A DNA stretch of 41,763 nt from Ramlibacter sp. (GCF_028291745.1 NZ_JAQGNQ010000106.1:1-41763), one strand, 5' to 3'. Shown: positions 7,920-16,966, counted from the stretch's first letter. Program-made: numbers and translations. The notes: a model not told the origin generated them from the letters alone.

Positions 7920-8783
7920 ATGGACCACGCCAACCTGATCGCGATCGACGTCCACACGCATGCCGAAGTGAGCTGCTGGAATCCCTTCGACAACTACGGC
8001 GAGGAGTACGACCGCGCCGCCGACAAGTACTTCCGCTCCAGCCGCCGGCCGACCATTGCCGAGACCATCGCGTATTACCGCGAGCGCAGGATCGGGCTCG
8101 TGATGTTCACGGTGGACAGCGAGTCCAAGCTCGGTCGCCGCCGCATCCCGAACGAGGAGATCGCCCAGGCGGCGCGCGAGAACAGCGACATGATGTGCGC
8201 CTTCGCCAGCATCGATCCGCACAAGGGGAAGATGGGCGCGCGCGAGGCCGAGCGCCTGATCGAGAAGGAAGGCGTCAAGGGTTTCAAGTTCCATCCCACG
8301 GTGCAGGGCTACCACCCGTACGACAAGATGGCCTGGCCGATCTACGAGGTGATCAACGCGCACAAGCTGCCGGCGATCTTCCATACCGGCCATAGCGGCA
8401 TCGGTTCCGGCATGCGTTGCGGCGGTGGCCTGCGGCTGGAGTACAGCAACCCGATGCACCTGGACGACGTGGCGATCGACTTCCCCGACATGCAGATCGT
8501 GATGGCGCATCCCAGCTTCCCGTGGCAGGACGAGGCGCTCTCGGTCGCGACGCACAAACCCAACGTGTGGATCGACCTCTCGGGCTGGAGCCCGAAGTAC
8601 TTCCCCAAGCAGCTGGTGCAGTACGCCAACACGCTGCTGAAGGACCGCATCCTGTTCGGCAGCGACTATCCGCTGATCACGCCGGAGCGCTGGATGAAGG
8701 ATTTCGAGGAGGCCGGCTTCAAGCCGGAGGTGATGCCGGGCATCCTGAAGGGCAACGCAGTGCGCCTGCTGGGCCTTGCGTGA
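7920..8783 (+). CDS. Amidohydrolase-2 family protein of the aromatic-acid locus
   Basis: The 287-residue TIM-barrel protein has the metal-ligand pattern of the amidohydrolase-2 (ACMSD/resorcylate decarboxylase-like) family: DVHTH at residues 10-14, HTGHSG near 150, AHPSFPW near 196 and GSDYPL with Asp near 249. The start has AGGAG about 12 bases upstream. It diverges from the ech-fcs-SDR operon and shares its control region, so it probably acts in the same pathway. As I recall, a related non-thiolase enzyme cleaves the beta-keto acyl-CoA in the Agrobacterium ferulate pathway, and this protein is a candidate for that step. Other C-C bond hydrolase or decarboxylase roles remain possible. Confidence 0.75.
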   Translation: MDHANLIAIDVHTHAEVSCWNPFDNYGEEYDRAADKYFRSSRRPTIAETIAYYRERRIGLVMFTVDSESKLGRRRIPNEEIAQAARENSDMMCAFASIDPHKGKMGAREAERLIEKEGVKGFKFHPTVQGYHPYDKMAWPIYEVINAHKLPAIFHTGHSGIGSGMRCGGGLRLEYSNPMHLDDVAIDFPDMQIVMAHPSFPWQDEALSVATHKPNVWIDLSGWSPKYFPKQLVQYANTLLKDRILFGSDYPLITPERWMKDFEEAGFKPEVMPGILKGNAVRLLGLA

Positions 8784-8798
8784 ATCCGAGTCCACGAA

Positions 8799-8814
8799 GT
8801 CGGAAGCCTCCGAC
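8799..8814 (+). terminator. Weak hairpin after the amidohydrolase gene
   Basis: GTCGGA (8799-8804), loop AGCC, TCCGAC (8809-8814) forms a six-pair stem 16 bases past the stop codon. No T-run follows, so intrinsic termination is doubtful. The 139-base gap to the next gene holds nothing else I can support, including no clear promoter for the amino-sugar operon. Confidence 0.25.
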
Positions 8815-8922
8815 AGGCTGACGGGGCGCAATCGCACTCCACGCGCTGCAACTCCCCGGCGCACCTTTGTTCAAACCAGGGATGACGCAGCCTGATGCCA
8901 GCGGAGGGAGGGGACCTATCTG

Positions 8923-9810
8923 ATGGTGGACTACCTCATCGGCGTGGACGGTGGCGGCAGCGGGACCCGCGCGCTCATCCACCGCAGCCGCGGCGACATG
9001 GTGGCCACCGGCCAGGCAGGTCCGTCTGCGCTGCAACAGGGCGTCGCGCAAGCCTGGGACAACGTGCTTGCCGCGATCCGCGACGGCTTCGCGGCGGCCG
9101 GCATTGCGGCGCCATCGTGGAACCGATGTGTTGTTGCGGCCGGTATTTCCGGAGTCAGCCACGGGCCGTGGCGTGACGCCTTCCTCTGCGGCGACCCGGG
9201 CTTCGCGCAGCTCGAGGCCGAGACCGATTCCTTCACCATGCTCATGGGCGCGCACGGCGGGCGGCCGGGCGCCATCCTCATCGCCGGCACCGGCAGCATC
9301 GCCGAAGCGCTCCGCGCCGACGGCAGTCGCGCTACAGTGGGCGGATGGGGATTTCGCGTGGATGACGAAGGCAGCGGTGGCTGGCTCGGCCTGCTGGCGG
9401 TGCGGCATGGCCTGGCTGCCTTCGACGGCCGGGTCAACGCCAGCGCGCTGGCGCGGCGCGTGTGGATGCATTGCGGCGACGACCGCGAGACCCTGCAGGA
9501 ATGGTGCGGCAACGCCGGTCAATTCGAGTTCGCGCAGCTCGCGCGCGCCGTCTTCGAATGCGAGGACCGCGATCCCGCCGCCGCCGGACTGCTGCAGCAA
9601 GCCGTCGATGCGCTCGAGGAACTGGCCCTGGCCATCGACCCGCGTGGTCGCCTGCCGCTGGCCATCAGCGGCAGCATCGGCGAGCGGTTGGCCGCCCGCA
9701 TGCGCCCGTTCGTGCGCAGCCGCATCATCCCCGCGCAAGCCGGTGCGGCGGAGGGCGCCCTGATGCTGGCGCGCCGGCTCGCGCAGCCCGCCGCGCAAGA
9801 GGCCGTGTGA
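8923..9810 (+). CDS. BadF/BadG-family amino-sugar kinase (N-acetylglucosamine or glucosamine kinase)
   Basis: The 295-residue protein is an ASKHA-fold kinase of the BadF/BadG/BcrA/BcrD-ATPase family. The N-terminal phosphate loop is DGGGSGT (residues 9-15), with a second loop IAGTGSIAEA near residue 125 and VGGWGFRVDDEGSGGWLG in the middle. Together with the downstream deacetylase and deaminase it most likely phosphorylates GlcNAc or GlcN entering the cytoplasm unphosphorylated. Its stop codon overlaps the GTG start of nagA by four bases. Specificity between GlcNAc and GlcN is not visible. Confidence 0.82.
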   Translation: MVDYLIGVDGGGSGTRALIHRSRGDMVATGQAGPSALQQGVAQAWDNVLAAIRDGFAAAGIAAPSWNRCVVAAGISGVSHGPWRDAFLCGDPGFAQLEAETDSFTMLMGAHGGRPGAILIAGTGSIAEALRADGSRATVGGWGFRVDDEGSGGWLGLLAVRHGLAAFDGRVNASALARRVWMHCGDDRETLQEWCGNAGQFEFAQLARAVFECEDRDPAAAGLLQQAVDALEELALAIDPRGRLPLAISGSIGERLAARMRPFVRSRIIPAQAGAAEGALMLARRLAQPAAQEAV

Positions 9811-10940
9811 GCCGTACGCTGACCGGCCGCATCGTCACGCCCGAGGGGCTTCTGCAGGGCGTGCTGCGCATCGCCGACGACGGCCGCATTGCCGGCATCG
9901 AAGGCACGCCGCTAGCTCCGCAACGCGCCCGCGAACCCGGCGCGCCGCTGCTGTTGCCCGGCTTCATCGACCTGCACGTGCATGGCGGCGCCGGCCGCGA
10001 CATCATGGAAGGCGGCGACGCCGCGCTGCAGGTGGCGCGCAAGCACGCCGAGCACGGCACCACCGCGCTGCTGGCCACCACGATGACCGCGCCGATCGAG
10101 GACCTGCGTGAAGCGTTCGCCGCGGTGAGTGCCTTGTGCGAACGTCCGCAGCCCGGCGCTGCGCGCGTGCTGGGCATGCACCTCGAAGGCCCTTACATCA
10201 ATCGCGGCAAGCTCGGTGCGCAACCCGATTTCGTGCGACCCGTGTCCTTGCCCGAATTGCAGGAGTTGCATGCGCTGGCGCCGATCCGCCTGCTGACGTT
10301 GGCCCCCGAAGTGCCCGGCAACCTCGATGCGATTGCGCAGCTCGTGGCCGCCGGCTTTCGCGTGCAGATCGGCCACACGCTGGGCACCTACGAGGACGGC
10401 GTGGCGGCGCTGGCACGCGGCGCGCGCGGCTTCACGCACCTGTTCAACGCGATGACGCCGCTGCACCACCGCATGCCCGGCATGGTGGGCGCGGCGCTGG
10501 CGCACGCGGAGTTCGCCGAGATCATTCCCGATTTGCTGCACGTGCATCCGGGCGCGATCCGCGCCGCGCTGCGCAGCATCCCCTGCCTTTATTGCGTCAC
10601 CGATTCGACCGCCGCCACCGGCATGCCGGATGGCGAATACAAGCTGGGTCGCCAGCCCGTCACCAAGTGCCTGGGCGGTGTGCGGCTGGCCGACGGCACG
10701 CTGGCCGGCTCCACGCTCACCATGGACCGCGCGCTGCGCAATCTTGTCGATGCGATCGGCGTGCCTTTGCTGGATGCGGCGCGCCGTGTCGCCACGAATG
10801 CAGCCGATTTCCTCGGCCTGGCGGACCGCGGCCGCTTGACCGTGGGCGCGTGGGCCGACGTGGCCGTGCTCGATCGCGACCTGCAGGTGCAGGACGTCTA
10901 CATCCAGGGAGGAGTCTCCGATGTCGCGCATGCTCGATGA
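9807..10940 (+). CDS. nagA: N-acetylglucosamine-6-phosphate deacetylase (NagA)
   Basis: The 377-residue protein is a NagA amidohydrolase. It shows the metal motif HVH at residues 57-59 within PGFIDLHVHGGAGRD, HLEGPYIN with the metal-ligand Glu, IGHT, THLFNAMTPLHHRMPG, and CVTDSTAATGMPDG with the catalytic Asp near 266. It removes acetate from GlcNAc-6-P. I start it at GTG 9807: this overlaps the kinase stop as GTGA, and the family N-terminus (LTGRIVTPEG) follows at once. Its last 20 bases overlap the next gene, so all three genes are coupled. Confidence 0.9.
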   Translation: MSRTLTGRIVTPEGLLQGVLRIADDGRIAGIEGTPLAPQRAREPGAPLLLPGFIDLHVHGGAGRDIMEGGDAALQVARKHAEHGTTALLATTMTAPIEDLREAFAAVSALCERPQPGAARVLGMHLEGPYINRGKLGAQPDFVRPVSLPELQELHALAPIRLLTLAPEVPGNLDAIAQLVAAGFRVQIGHTLGTYEDGVAALARGARGFTHLFNAMTPLHHRMPGMVGAALAHAEFAEIIPDLLHVHPGAIRAALRSIPCLYCVTDSTAATGMPDGEYKLGRQPVTKCLGGVRLADGTLAGSTLTMDRALRNLVDAIGVPLLDAARRVATNAADFLGLADRGRLTVGAWADVAVLDRDLQVQDVYIQGGVSDVAHAR

Positions 10941-11940
10941 GGCGCGCGAGGCGCCGGCCGCCGTCGCCCGCCAGCTGGCCGCGGACGGCGATCGCTGGCA
11001 AGCCTTTGGCGAGCGCCTGCGCGCTCAGCCCCCGGCCTCGCTGCTGACGATCGCCCGCGGCAGCTCCGACCACGCGGCGCACTACGCGGCCTACCTGGTG
11101 ATGGCGCGGCTCGGCCGGCTGGTGACCTCGATGCCGATGTCGCTGATCACCCTGTACCAGTCGAAGATCCGCTGCACCGGCCTGGCATCGCTTGGCTTTT
11201 CGCAATCGGGCCAGAGCCCGGACCTGGTCGGCCCGACGCAATACTTTCGCAACTGCGGCGCGCTGACCTGTGCTTTTGTCAACGACCCTGAATCGCCGCT
11301 GGCGCAAGCCGCGGAGTGGTTGTTCCCGCTGCATTGCGGGCCGGAAAAGAGCGTGGCCGCGACCAAGAGTTTCATCGCGCAACTGGTCGCGGGTGCGCGC
11401 TTCACGCAAGCCTGGCAGGATGATGCAGCCTTGTTCGCTGCCTTGCAAGAGTTGCCGCAGGCGATGGAGCAAGCGGTGCGCGCCGATTGGTCAGCTGCAC
11501 TTGCCGTCCTACAGGAGGCGGACCGCCTTTTCGTGATCGGCCGCGGCCTCGGCTTGCCGGTGGCGATGGAAGCGGCGCTGAAGTTCAAGGAGACCTGCGG
11601 CATCCAGGCCGAGGCCTTCTCGGGCGCCGAGATCCAGCACGGGCCGATGCGGCTGATCGGGGAGGGCTATCCGCTCCTGATTTTCGCGCCGCGGGGGCCG
11701 GCGCAGCAAGGCCTGCTGGAGCTCGCACGCACCATGCGCGAACGTGGTGCGCACGTCTTGCTTGCGGCGCCCGCCGGCACGCCCGATGCGAACCTGCCGC
11801 TGGTGCAAAGCGCGGTCGCCGAGCTCGATCCCGTGTGTGCGATCCAGAGCTTCTATCCGATGGTCGAAGCGCTTGCACGCGAACGAGGCAACGACCCTGA
11901 CAGCCCCCCGCACCTGAAGAAGGTCACGCGCACGCGCTGA
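10921..11940 (+). CDS. SIS-domain glucosamine-6-phosphate deaminase (NagB-II type)
   Basis: The 339-residue protein has two SIS (sugar isomerase) domains: the first around ARGSSDHAAHYAAYL and LGFSQSGQSPD, the second around GRGLGLPVAMEAALKFKE and AEIQHGP. It resembles the isomerase half of GlmS but lacks the glutaminase domain. Proteins of this type beside NagA act as an alternative glucosamine-6-phosphate deaminase giving fructose-6-P. The gene overlaps nagA by 20 bases. No sugar transporter or GntR regulator is adjacent. An aldose-ketose isomerase of the AgaS type is the main alternative. Confidence 0.85.
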   Translation: MSRMLDEAREAPAAVARQLAADGDRWQAFGERLRAQPPASLLTIARGSSDHAAHYAAYLVMARLGRLVTSMPMSLITLYQSKIRCTGLASLGFSQSGQSPDLVGPTQYFRNCGALTCAFVNDPESPLAQAAEWLFPLHCGPEKSVAATKSFIAQLVAGARFTQAWQDDAALFAALQELPQAMEQAVRADWSAALAVLQEADRLFVIGRGLGLPVAMEAALKFKETCGIQAEAFSGAEIQHGPMRLIGEGYPLLIFAPRGPAQQGLLELARTMRERGAHVLLAAPAGTPDANLPLVQSAVAELDPVCAIQSFYPMVEALARERGNDPDSPPHLKKVTRTR

Positions 11941-12000
11941 CCCCCTCGCGCCGGTGTCGTTTACACGCGAATCTCGTATTCCCCTAGCAACTCGCGCCTC

Positions 12001-12118
12001 TTGTTTTTATCTACCGTTCACCTACAGTGAAGTCGGCGTTTGGCCTACATTGACCGTTCAGGCAGAACGCCGTCGTCGGAGTACAGTGACAGCGCACTGA
12101 CAGGGGCTGACAGTGCGC
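12001..12118 (+). promoter_or_regulatory. Repeat-rich control region of the prkA operon
   Basis: The 194-base gap before prkA contains several repeats. TACA(G/T)TGA occurs at 12023, 12046 and 12082. ACCGTTCA occurs at 12013 and 12053. TGACAG occurs at 12087, 12098 and 12108, about one helical turn apart. An imperfect inverted repeat has 12-base arms (12092-12103 and 12107-12118) with one mismatch. A loose promoter could be TTGTTT (12001) and TACAGT (12023) with 16-base spacing. The inverted repeat ends just before the Shine-Dalgarno, so it could act on DNA or on the mRNA leader. Confidence 0.45.
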
Positions 12119-12134
12119 AAACGAAGGAGGCTTC

Positions 12135-14057
12135 ATGGACGTCGTCCGCAATTTCCTCACGCGTTATGAAACCAAGCGAGAGGAAGAGTTGTCGATCGAG
12201 GAATACCTCGACCTCTGCAAACGGGAGCCGCTGACGTATGCGACGGCCGCCGAGCGCATGCTGGCCGCCATCGGCGAGCCGGAAATGGTCGACACGCGGC
12301 ACGACCAGCGTCTGTCGCGGATCTTCGGCAACAAGGTGATTCGCAGCTACCCCGCATTCAAGGATTTCTACGGACTCGAAGAGCCGATCGAACAGGTCGT
12401 CTCGCACTTCCGCCATGCCGCGCAGGGCCTGGAAGAAAAGAAGCAGATCCTGTATCTGCTGGGCCCGGTGGGCGGCGGCAAGTCGTCCATCGCCGAAAGG
12501 CTCAAGCAGTTGATGGAGCAGGTGCCCTTCTATGCATTGAAGAACTCGCCGGTCAACGAATCGCCGCTGGGTTTGTTCAGCAACGACGAAGACGGCCCGC
12601 TGCTCGAACAGCAATTCGGCATTCCGCGGCGCTACACTCAGCGCATCATGTCGCCGTGGGCCGTCAAGCGCCTGGAAGAATTCGGCGGCGACATCCGCAA
12701 GTTTCGGGTCGTCAAGCGCTATCCGTCGATCCTCAAGCAGATCGGCATCGCCAAGACCGAGCCGGGCGACGAGAACAACCAGGACATCAGCTCGCTGGTC
12801 GGCAAGGTCGACATCCGCAAGCTCGAAAGCTTCGCGCAGGACGACCCCGATGCCTACAGCTATTCCGGTGGCCTGTGCCTGGCCAACCAGGGTCTGCTCG
12901 AATTCGTCGAAATGTTCAAGGCGCCGATCAAGGTGCTGCACCCATTGCTCACGGCGACGCAGGAAGCCAACTTCAAGGGCACGGAAGGCTTCGGCGCGAT
13001 TCCTTTCGACGGCATCGTGATGGCCCACTCCAACGAGAGCGAGTGGAAGGCTTTCAAGAACAACAAGAACAACGAGGCTTTCCTCGATCGCATCTACGTG
13101 GTCAAGGTGCCTTACTGCCTGCGCGTCACCGAAGAAGTCAAGATCTACGAGAAGCTGATCCAGAACTCCTCGCTGCAGGACGCCGTGTGCGCGCCCGGCA
13201 CGCTGAAGATGATGGCGCAGTTCTCCGTGCTTACCCGCCTGAAGGATCCGGAGAATTCCAGCATCTTCTCCAAGATGCTGATCTACGACGGAGAGAACCT
13301 CAAGGACACGGACCCCAAGGCCAAGAGCTACCAGGAGTACCGCGACTACGCCGGCGTCGACGAGGGCATGAACGGCATCTCGACGCGCTTCGCCTTCAAG
13401 ATCATCTCCAAGGTCTTCAACTTCGGCTCCGACGAAGTGGCGGCCAACCCCGTGCACCTGATGTACGTGCTCGAGCAGCAGATCGAGCGCGAGCAGTTCC
13501 CGGCCGAGACCGAGCAGAAGTACCTCTCCTACATCAAGGAACACCTGGCCGCCCGCTACGCGGAATTCATCGGCAAGGAAATCCAGACGGCGTACCTCGA
13601 GTCCTATTCGGAATACGGCCAGAACATCTTCGACCGCTATGTCACGTACGCCGACTTCTGGATCCAGGACCAGGAGTTCCGCGACACCGATACCGGCGAG
13701 ATCTTCGACCGCTCGGCGCTGAACGCCGAACTGGAAAAGATCGAGAAGCCGGCGGGCCTGAGCAATCCGAAGGACTTCCGCAACGAGATCGTCAACTTCG
13801 TGTTGCGGGCGCGGGCCAACAACGCGGGCAAGAATCCGGTGTGGACGAGCTACGAGAAGCTGCGCACGGTGATCGAGAAGAAGATGTTCTCGAACACCGA
13901 GGAACTGCTGCCGGTGATCAGCTTCAATGCCAAGGCTTCGGCCGACGAGGCCAAGAAGCACGAGGACTTCGTGAACCGCATGGTCGAAAAGGGCTACACG
14001 CGCCGGCAGGTCCGCCTGCTTTGCGAGTGGTACCTGCGCGTGCGCAAGAGCTCCTGA
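12135..14057 (+). CDS. prkA: PrkA-family serine protein kinase (YeaG homologue)
   Basis: The 640-residue protein matches PrkA/YeaG in length and layout: an N-terminal AAA+-type ATPase region with Walker A GPVGGGKS (residues 110-117), and a C-terminal kinase-like part ending in NRMVEKGYTRRQVRLLCEWYLRVRKSS. A strong Shine-Dalgarno (GAAGGAGG) lies just before the ATG. In enterobacteria this kinase responds to nutrient stress and stationary phase together with YeaH. Here too it heads a three-gene cluster with yeaH and spoVR. Recent work on YeaG/PrkA relatives also suggests protease-like activity, so the biochemical role is less certain than the family call. Confidence 0.93.
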   Translation: MDVVRNFLTRYETKREEELSIEEYLDLCKREPLTYATAAERMLAAIGEPEMVDTRHDQRLSRIFGNKVIRSYPAFKDFYGLEEPIEQVVSHFRHAAQGLEEKKQILYLLGPVGGGKSSIAERLKQLMEQVPFYALKNSPVNESPLGLFSNDEDGPLLEQQFGIPRRYTQRIMSPWAVKRLEEFGGDIRKFRVVKRYPSILKQIGIAKTEPGDENNQDISSLVGKVDIRKLESFAQDDPDAYSYSGGLCLANQGLLEFVEMFKAPIKVLHPLLTATQEANFKGTEGFGAIPFDGIVMAHSNESEWKAFKNNKNNEAFLDRIYVVKVPYCLRVTEEVKIYEKLIQNSSLQDAVCAPGTLKMMAQFSVLTRLKDPENSSIFSKMLIYDGENLKDTDPKAKSYQEYRDYAGVDEGMNGISTRFAFKIISKVFNFGSDEVAANPVHLMYVLEQQIEREQFPAETEQKYLSYIKEHLAARYAEFIGKEIQTAYLESYSEYGQNIFDRYVTYADFWIQDQEFRDTDTGEIFDRSALNAELEKIEKPAGLSNPKDFRNEIVNFVLRARANNAGKNPVWTSYEKLRTVIEKKMFSNTEELLPVISFNAKASADEAKKHEDFVNRMVEKGYTRRQVRLLCEWYLRVRKSS

Positions 14058-14097
14058 TAGCGCCGGGCCAGCACTTGAACAGAGGAAGGACCGCCCA

Positions 14098-15405
14098 GTG
14101 AGCAACAGAAGTGGTGGCGAGCGGTCCATGCTCCACCAGGTCATAGACCGCCGCCTCTCGGGCAAGAACAAGTCGATCGGCAATCGCGAGCGCTTTCTGC
14201 GCCGTTATCGCGAGCAGATCAAGGAGGCGGTGCGCAAGGCGGTCGGCGACCGCGGCATCCGCGACATCGAGGAAGGCGCGGACATCACCCTGCCCAAGCG
14301 GGACGTGTCCGAGCCGACCTTCGGGCACGCGCCCGGCGGCAGCCGCGAACTGGTGCACCCGGGCAACCAGGAATACATCCGCGGCGACCGCATCCAGCGG
14401 CCGCAGGGTGGGGGCGGTGGCGGCTCGGGCGGGCCGGGCGCTTCGCAGGACGGGCAGGGCGAGGACGACTTCGTCTTCCGCATCAGCCGCGAAGAGTTCA
14501 TGAACTACTTCTTCGACGACCTGGCGCTGCCCCGAATGATCCGCACGCAGCTGCTGGCCGACGTGCCCGAATGGAAGTACCGTCGCGCCGGCTATGTCTC
14601 TCAAGGCAATCCCACCAGCCTGCACATCGTGCGCTCCATGCGCACGGGCCTGGCGCGGCGCATTGCCATGGGCGGCGACTCGCGCATCGAACTGCGCCGT
14701 GCCGTGGAGCAGCTCGAAGAGAAGGAAAAGGACGGCAGTGCATCACCGTCCGACCTGGAGTTGCTGCGCAAGGAAGTCGCCGAATTGCGCCAGCGCATGA
14801 AGCGCGTTCCCTTCCTCGACCCGTTCGACCTGCGCTATCGCAATCGCGTCAAGGAGCCGATGCCCACCAGCAAGGCGGTGATGTTCTGCCTGATGGACGT
14901 CTCCGGCTCGATGGACGAATCGCGCAAGGACCTGGCCAAGCGCTTCTTCATCCTGCTGTACCTGTTTTTATCGCGTCACTACGAAAAGACCGAGGTGGTG
15001 TTCATCCGCCACCACACGCAGGCCGCGGAAGTGACCGAAGACGAGTTCTTCCATGCCACCGAAAGCGGCGGCACCGTGGTCTCTTCGGCCTTGACGCTGA
15101 TGAACGAGATCATCCGCGCCCGCTACATGGGCAGCGAGTGGAACATCTACGGGGCGCAGGCCTCGGACGGCGACAACTGGCAGCAGGACTCCTCCAAGTG
15201 CCGCGAGTTGCTGGACCACAAGATCCTGCCGCTGGTGCGCTACTACGCCTACGTGCAGGTGGCCGACGAGGACCAGAACCTCTGGGAGGAATACACGCGC
15301 GTGCGTGACGCCAACCAGCACTTCGCGATGCAGAAGATCGTCACGCCCTCGCAGATCTTCCCGGTGTTCCGGGACCTGTTCAAGAAAACTCCGCAGGCCG
15401 CATGA
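14098..15405 (+). CDS. yeaH: YeaH/YhbH family protein (DUF444, von Willebrand A-like)
   Basis: The 435-residue protein belongs to the DUF444 family that always accompanies PrkA. The GTG start at 14098 is preceded by AGAGGAAGGA. The N-terminus is basic and the region around residues 100-120 is glycine-rich. The C-terminal half has a MIDAS-type metal site DVSGS (D267, S269, S271) typical of von Willebrand A domains, followed by FFHATESGGTVVSSAL. It probably works with PrkA as an ATPase-vWA pair. Its stop overlaps the spoVR start by four bases. Confidence 0.92.
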   Translation: MSNRSGGERSMLHQVIDRRLSGKNKSIGNRERFLRRYREQIKEAVRKAVGDRGIRDIEEGADITLPKRDVSEPTFGHAPGGSRELVHPGNQEYIRGDRIQRPQGGGGGGSGGPGASQDGQGEDDFVFRISREEFMNYFFDDLALPRMIRTQLLADVPEWKYRRAGYVSQGNPTSLHIVRSMRTGLARRIAMGGDSRIELRRAVEQLEEKEKDGSASPSDLELLRKEVAELRQRMKRVPFLDPFDLRYRNRVKEPMPTSKAVMFCLMDVSGSMDESRKDLAKRFFILLYLFLSRHYEKTEVVFIRHHTQAAEVTEDEFFHATESGGTVVSSALTLMNEIIRARYMGSEWNIYGAQASDGDNWQQDSSKCRELLDHKILPLVRYYAYVQVADEDQNLWEEYTRVRDANQHFAMQKIVTPSQIFPVFRDLFKKTPQAA

Positions 15406-16946
15406 TGGAAGCATTGTTGACCCCCGCCGATGCGAAGCAGGAGCCGCGCAAGCGCCTGCCCAGTCCGTCCGACTGGAACTTCGAGCTGATCGAAACCTAC
15501 TTCCAGGCGATCCGGCGCACCGCCGAACGCTTCGGCCTGGACACCTATCCGACGCAACTGGAACTGATCACCGCGGAGCAGATGCTCGATGCGTATGCCT
15601 CCGTCGGCATGCCGGTGAACTACCGCCACTGGTCCTACGGCAAGCACTTCATCCAGAGCGAGAAGAGCTACCGCCGCGGCCACATGGGCCTGGCCTACGA
15701 GATCGTGATCAACTCCGATCCGTGCATCGCCTACCTCATGGAGGAGAACACGATGCCGATGCAGGCGCTGGTGATAGCGCATGCCTGCTTCGGCCACAAC
15801 TCCTTCTTCAAGGGCAATTACCTGTTCCGCATGTGGACGGACGCCAGCTCGATCATCGACTACCTGGTGTACGCCAAGAGCTTCGTCTCCGAATGCGAGG
15901 AGCGCCATGGCATCGAGGCCGTGGAGCAGGTGCTGGACGCCTGCCATGCGCTGATGAATTACGGCGTCGACCGTTATCGCCGGCCGCAGAAGATCTCCAT
16001 GATGGAGGAAGAAAACCGCCGCAAGGACCGCGAGGCCTACCTGCAGCAGCAGGTGAACGACCTGTGGCGCACGCTGCCCACCAAGGCGGGCAAGGCCGCC
16101 GAGAAGAAGACGCGGCGCTTCCCCGAGGAGCCGCAGGAAAACATCCTGTACTTCATCGAGAAGAACGCGCCGCTGCTGGAGCCGTGGCAACGCGAGATCG
16201 TGCGCATCGTGCGCAAGGTGGCGCAGTACTTCTATCCGCAGCGGCAGACGCAGGTGATGAACGAGGGCTGGGCCACGTTCTGGCACTACACGCTGCTGAA
16301 CGCCATGTACGACGAGGGCCAGCTCTCCGACGGCTACATGATGGAGATCCTGAGCTCGCACACCAACGTGGTGTTCCAGCCGCCGATCACGCACCCGGCC
16401 TACAGCGGCATCAATCCCTACGCGCTGGGCTTTTCGATGTTCACGGACCTGCGCCGCATCTGCGAGAAGCCGACGGACGAAGACCGCAAGTGGTTCCCCG
16501 ACATCGCGGGCAGCGACTGGATCAAGACGCTCGATTACGCGATGCGGCACTTCAAGGACGAAAGCTTCATCGGCCAGTACCTGTCGCCCAAGCTGATGCG
16601 AGACCTGCGCCTGTTTGCCGTGCTCGATGACGCCGCGCAATCCGAACTCGAGGTCGCCGCCATCCACGACGACAACGGCTATCGGCGCCTGCGCGAGTCG
16701 CTCTCGCGGCAGCACGACCTGAGCTGGCGCGAGCCGAACATCCAGGTGTGGAACGTCAATGCCCGCGGCGACCGCTCGCTCACGCTGCGCCACGTCCGCA
16801 ACGCGGACAGACCGCTGGATAACGGCGCCGAGGAAGTAGTGAAGCACGTCGCCCGCCTGTGGGGCTTCCGCGTGCGGCTGGAGAGCGTGGACGGCCACGA
16901 GCGCGTGATGCAGCACTGGGAAGTGACGCCGCCGCAGCATCACTGA
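15402..16946 (+). CDS. spoVR: SpoVR family protein (YcgB homologue)
   Basis: The 514-residue protein is a SpoVR/YcgB-family member. It carries the signature stretches YRHWSYGKHF near residue 70, EENTMPMQALVIAHACFGHNSFFKGN and MNEGWATFWHYTLLN. The conserved His/Glu pattern suggests a metal-binding helical protein, but its biochemical function is unknown. It is named after a Bacillus sporulation protein although this organism shows no other sporulation genes. The ATG overlaps the yeaH stop (ATGATG). A strong terminator follows 20 bases after the stop, closing the prkA-yeaH-spoVR operon. Confidence 0.92.
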   Translation: MMEALLTPADAKQEPRKRLPSPSDWNFELIETYFQAIRRTAERFGLDTYPTQLELITAEQMLDAYASVGMPVNYRHWSYGKHFIQSEKSYRRGHMGLAYEIVINSDPCIAYLMEENTMPMQALVIAHACFGHNSFFKGNYLFRMWTDASSIIDYLVYAKSFVSECEERHGIEAVEQVLDACHALMNYGVDRYRRPQKISMMEEENRRKDREAYLQQQVNDLWRTLPTKAGKAAEKKTRRFPEEPQENILYFIEKNAPLLEPWQREIVRIVRKVAQYFYPQRQTQVMNEGWATFWHYTLLNAMYDEGQLSDGYMMEILSSHTNVVFQPPITHPAYSGINPYALGFSMFTDLRRICEKPTDEDRKWFPDIAGSDWIKTLDYAMRHFKDESFIGQYLSPKLMRDLRLFAVLDDAAQSELEVAAIHDDNGYRRLRESLSRQHDLSWREPNIQVWNVNARGDRSLTLRHVRNADRPLDNGAEEVVKHVARLWGFRVRLESVDGHERVMQHWEVTPPQHH

Positions 16947-16966
16947 GGCTTGCTCGCCAGTGAAAG

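Noticed and set aside
9462..9806. Upstream extension of the nagA frame
   Set aside because: It overlaps the kinase gene out of frame and encodes Arg-rich sequence; GTG 9807 starts the family sequence.
12050..12087. Sigma-70 promoter built from TTGACC (12050) and TACAGT (12082)
   Set aside because: The spacing is 26 bases, too long for a normal promoter.
12045..14183. 712-codon minus-strand open frame opposite prkA
   Set aside because: Antisense shadow of a conserved gene; its translation has no family features and no promoter or ribosome-binding site.
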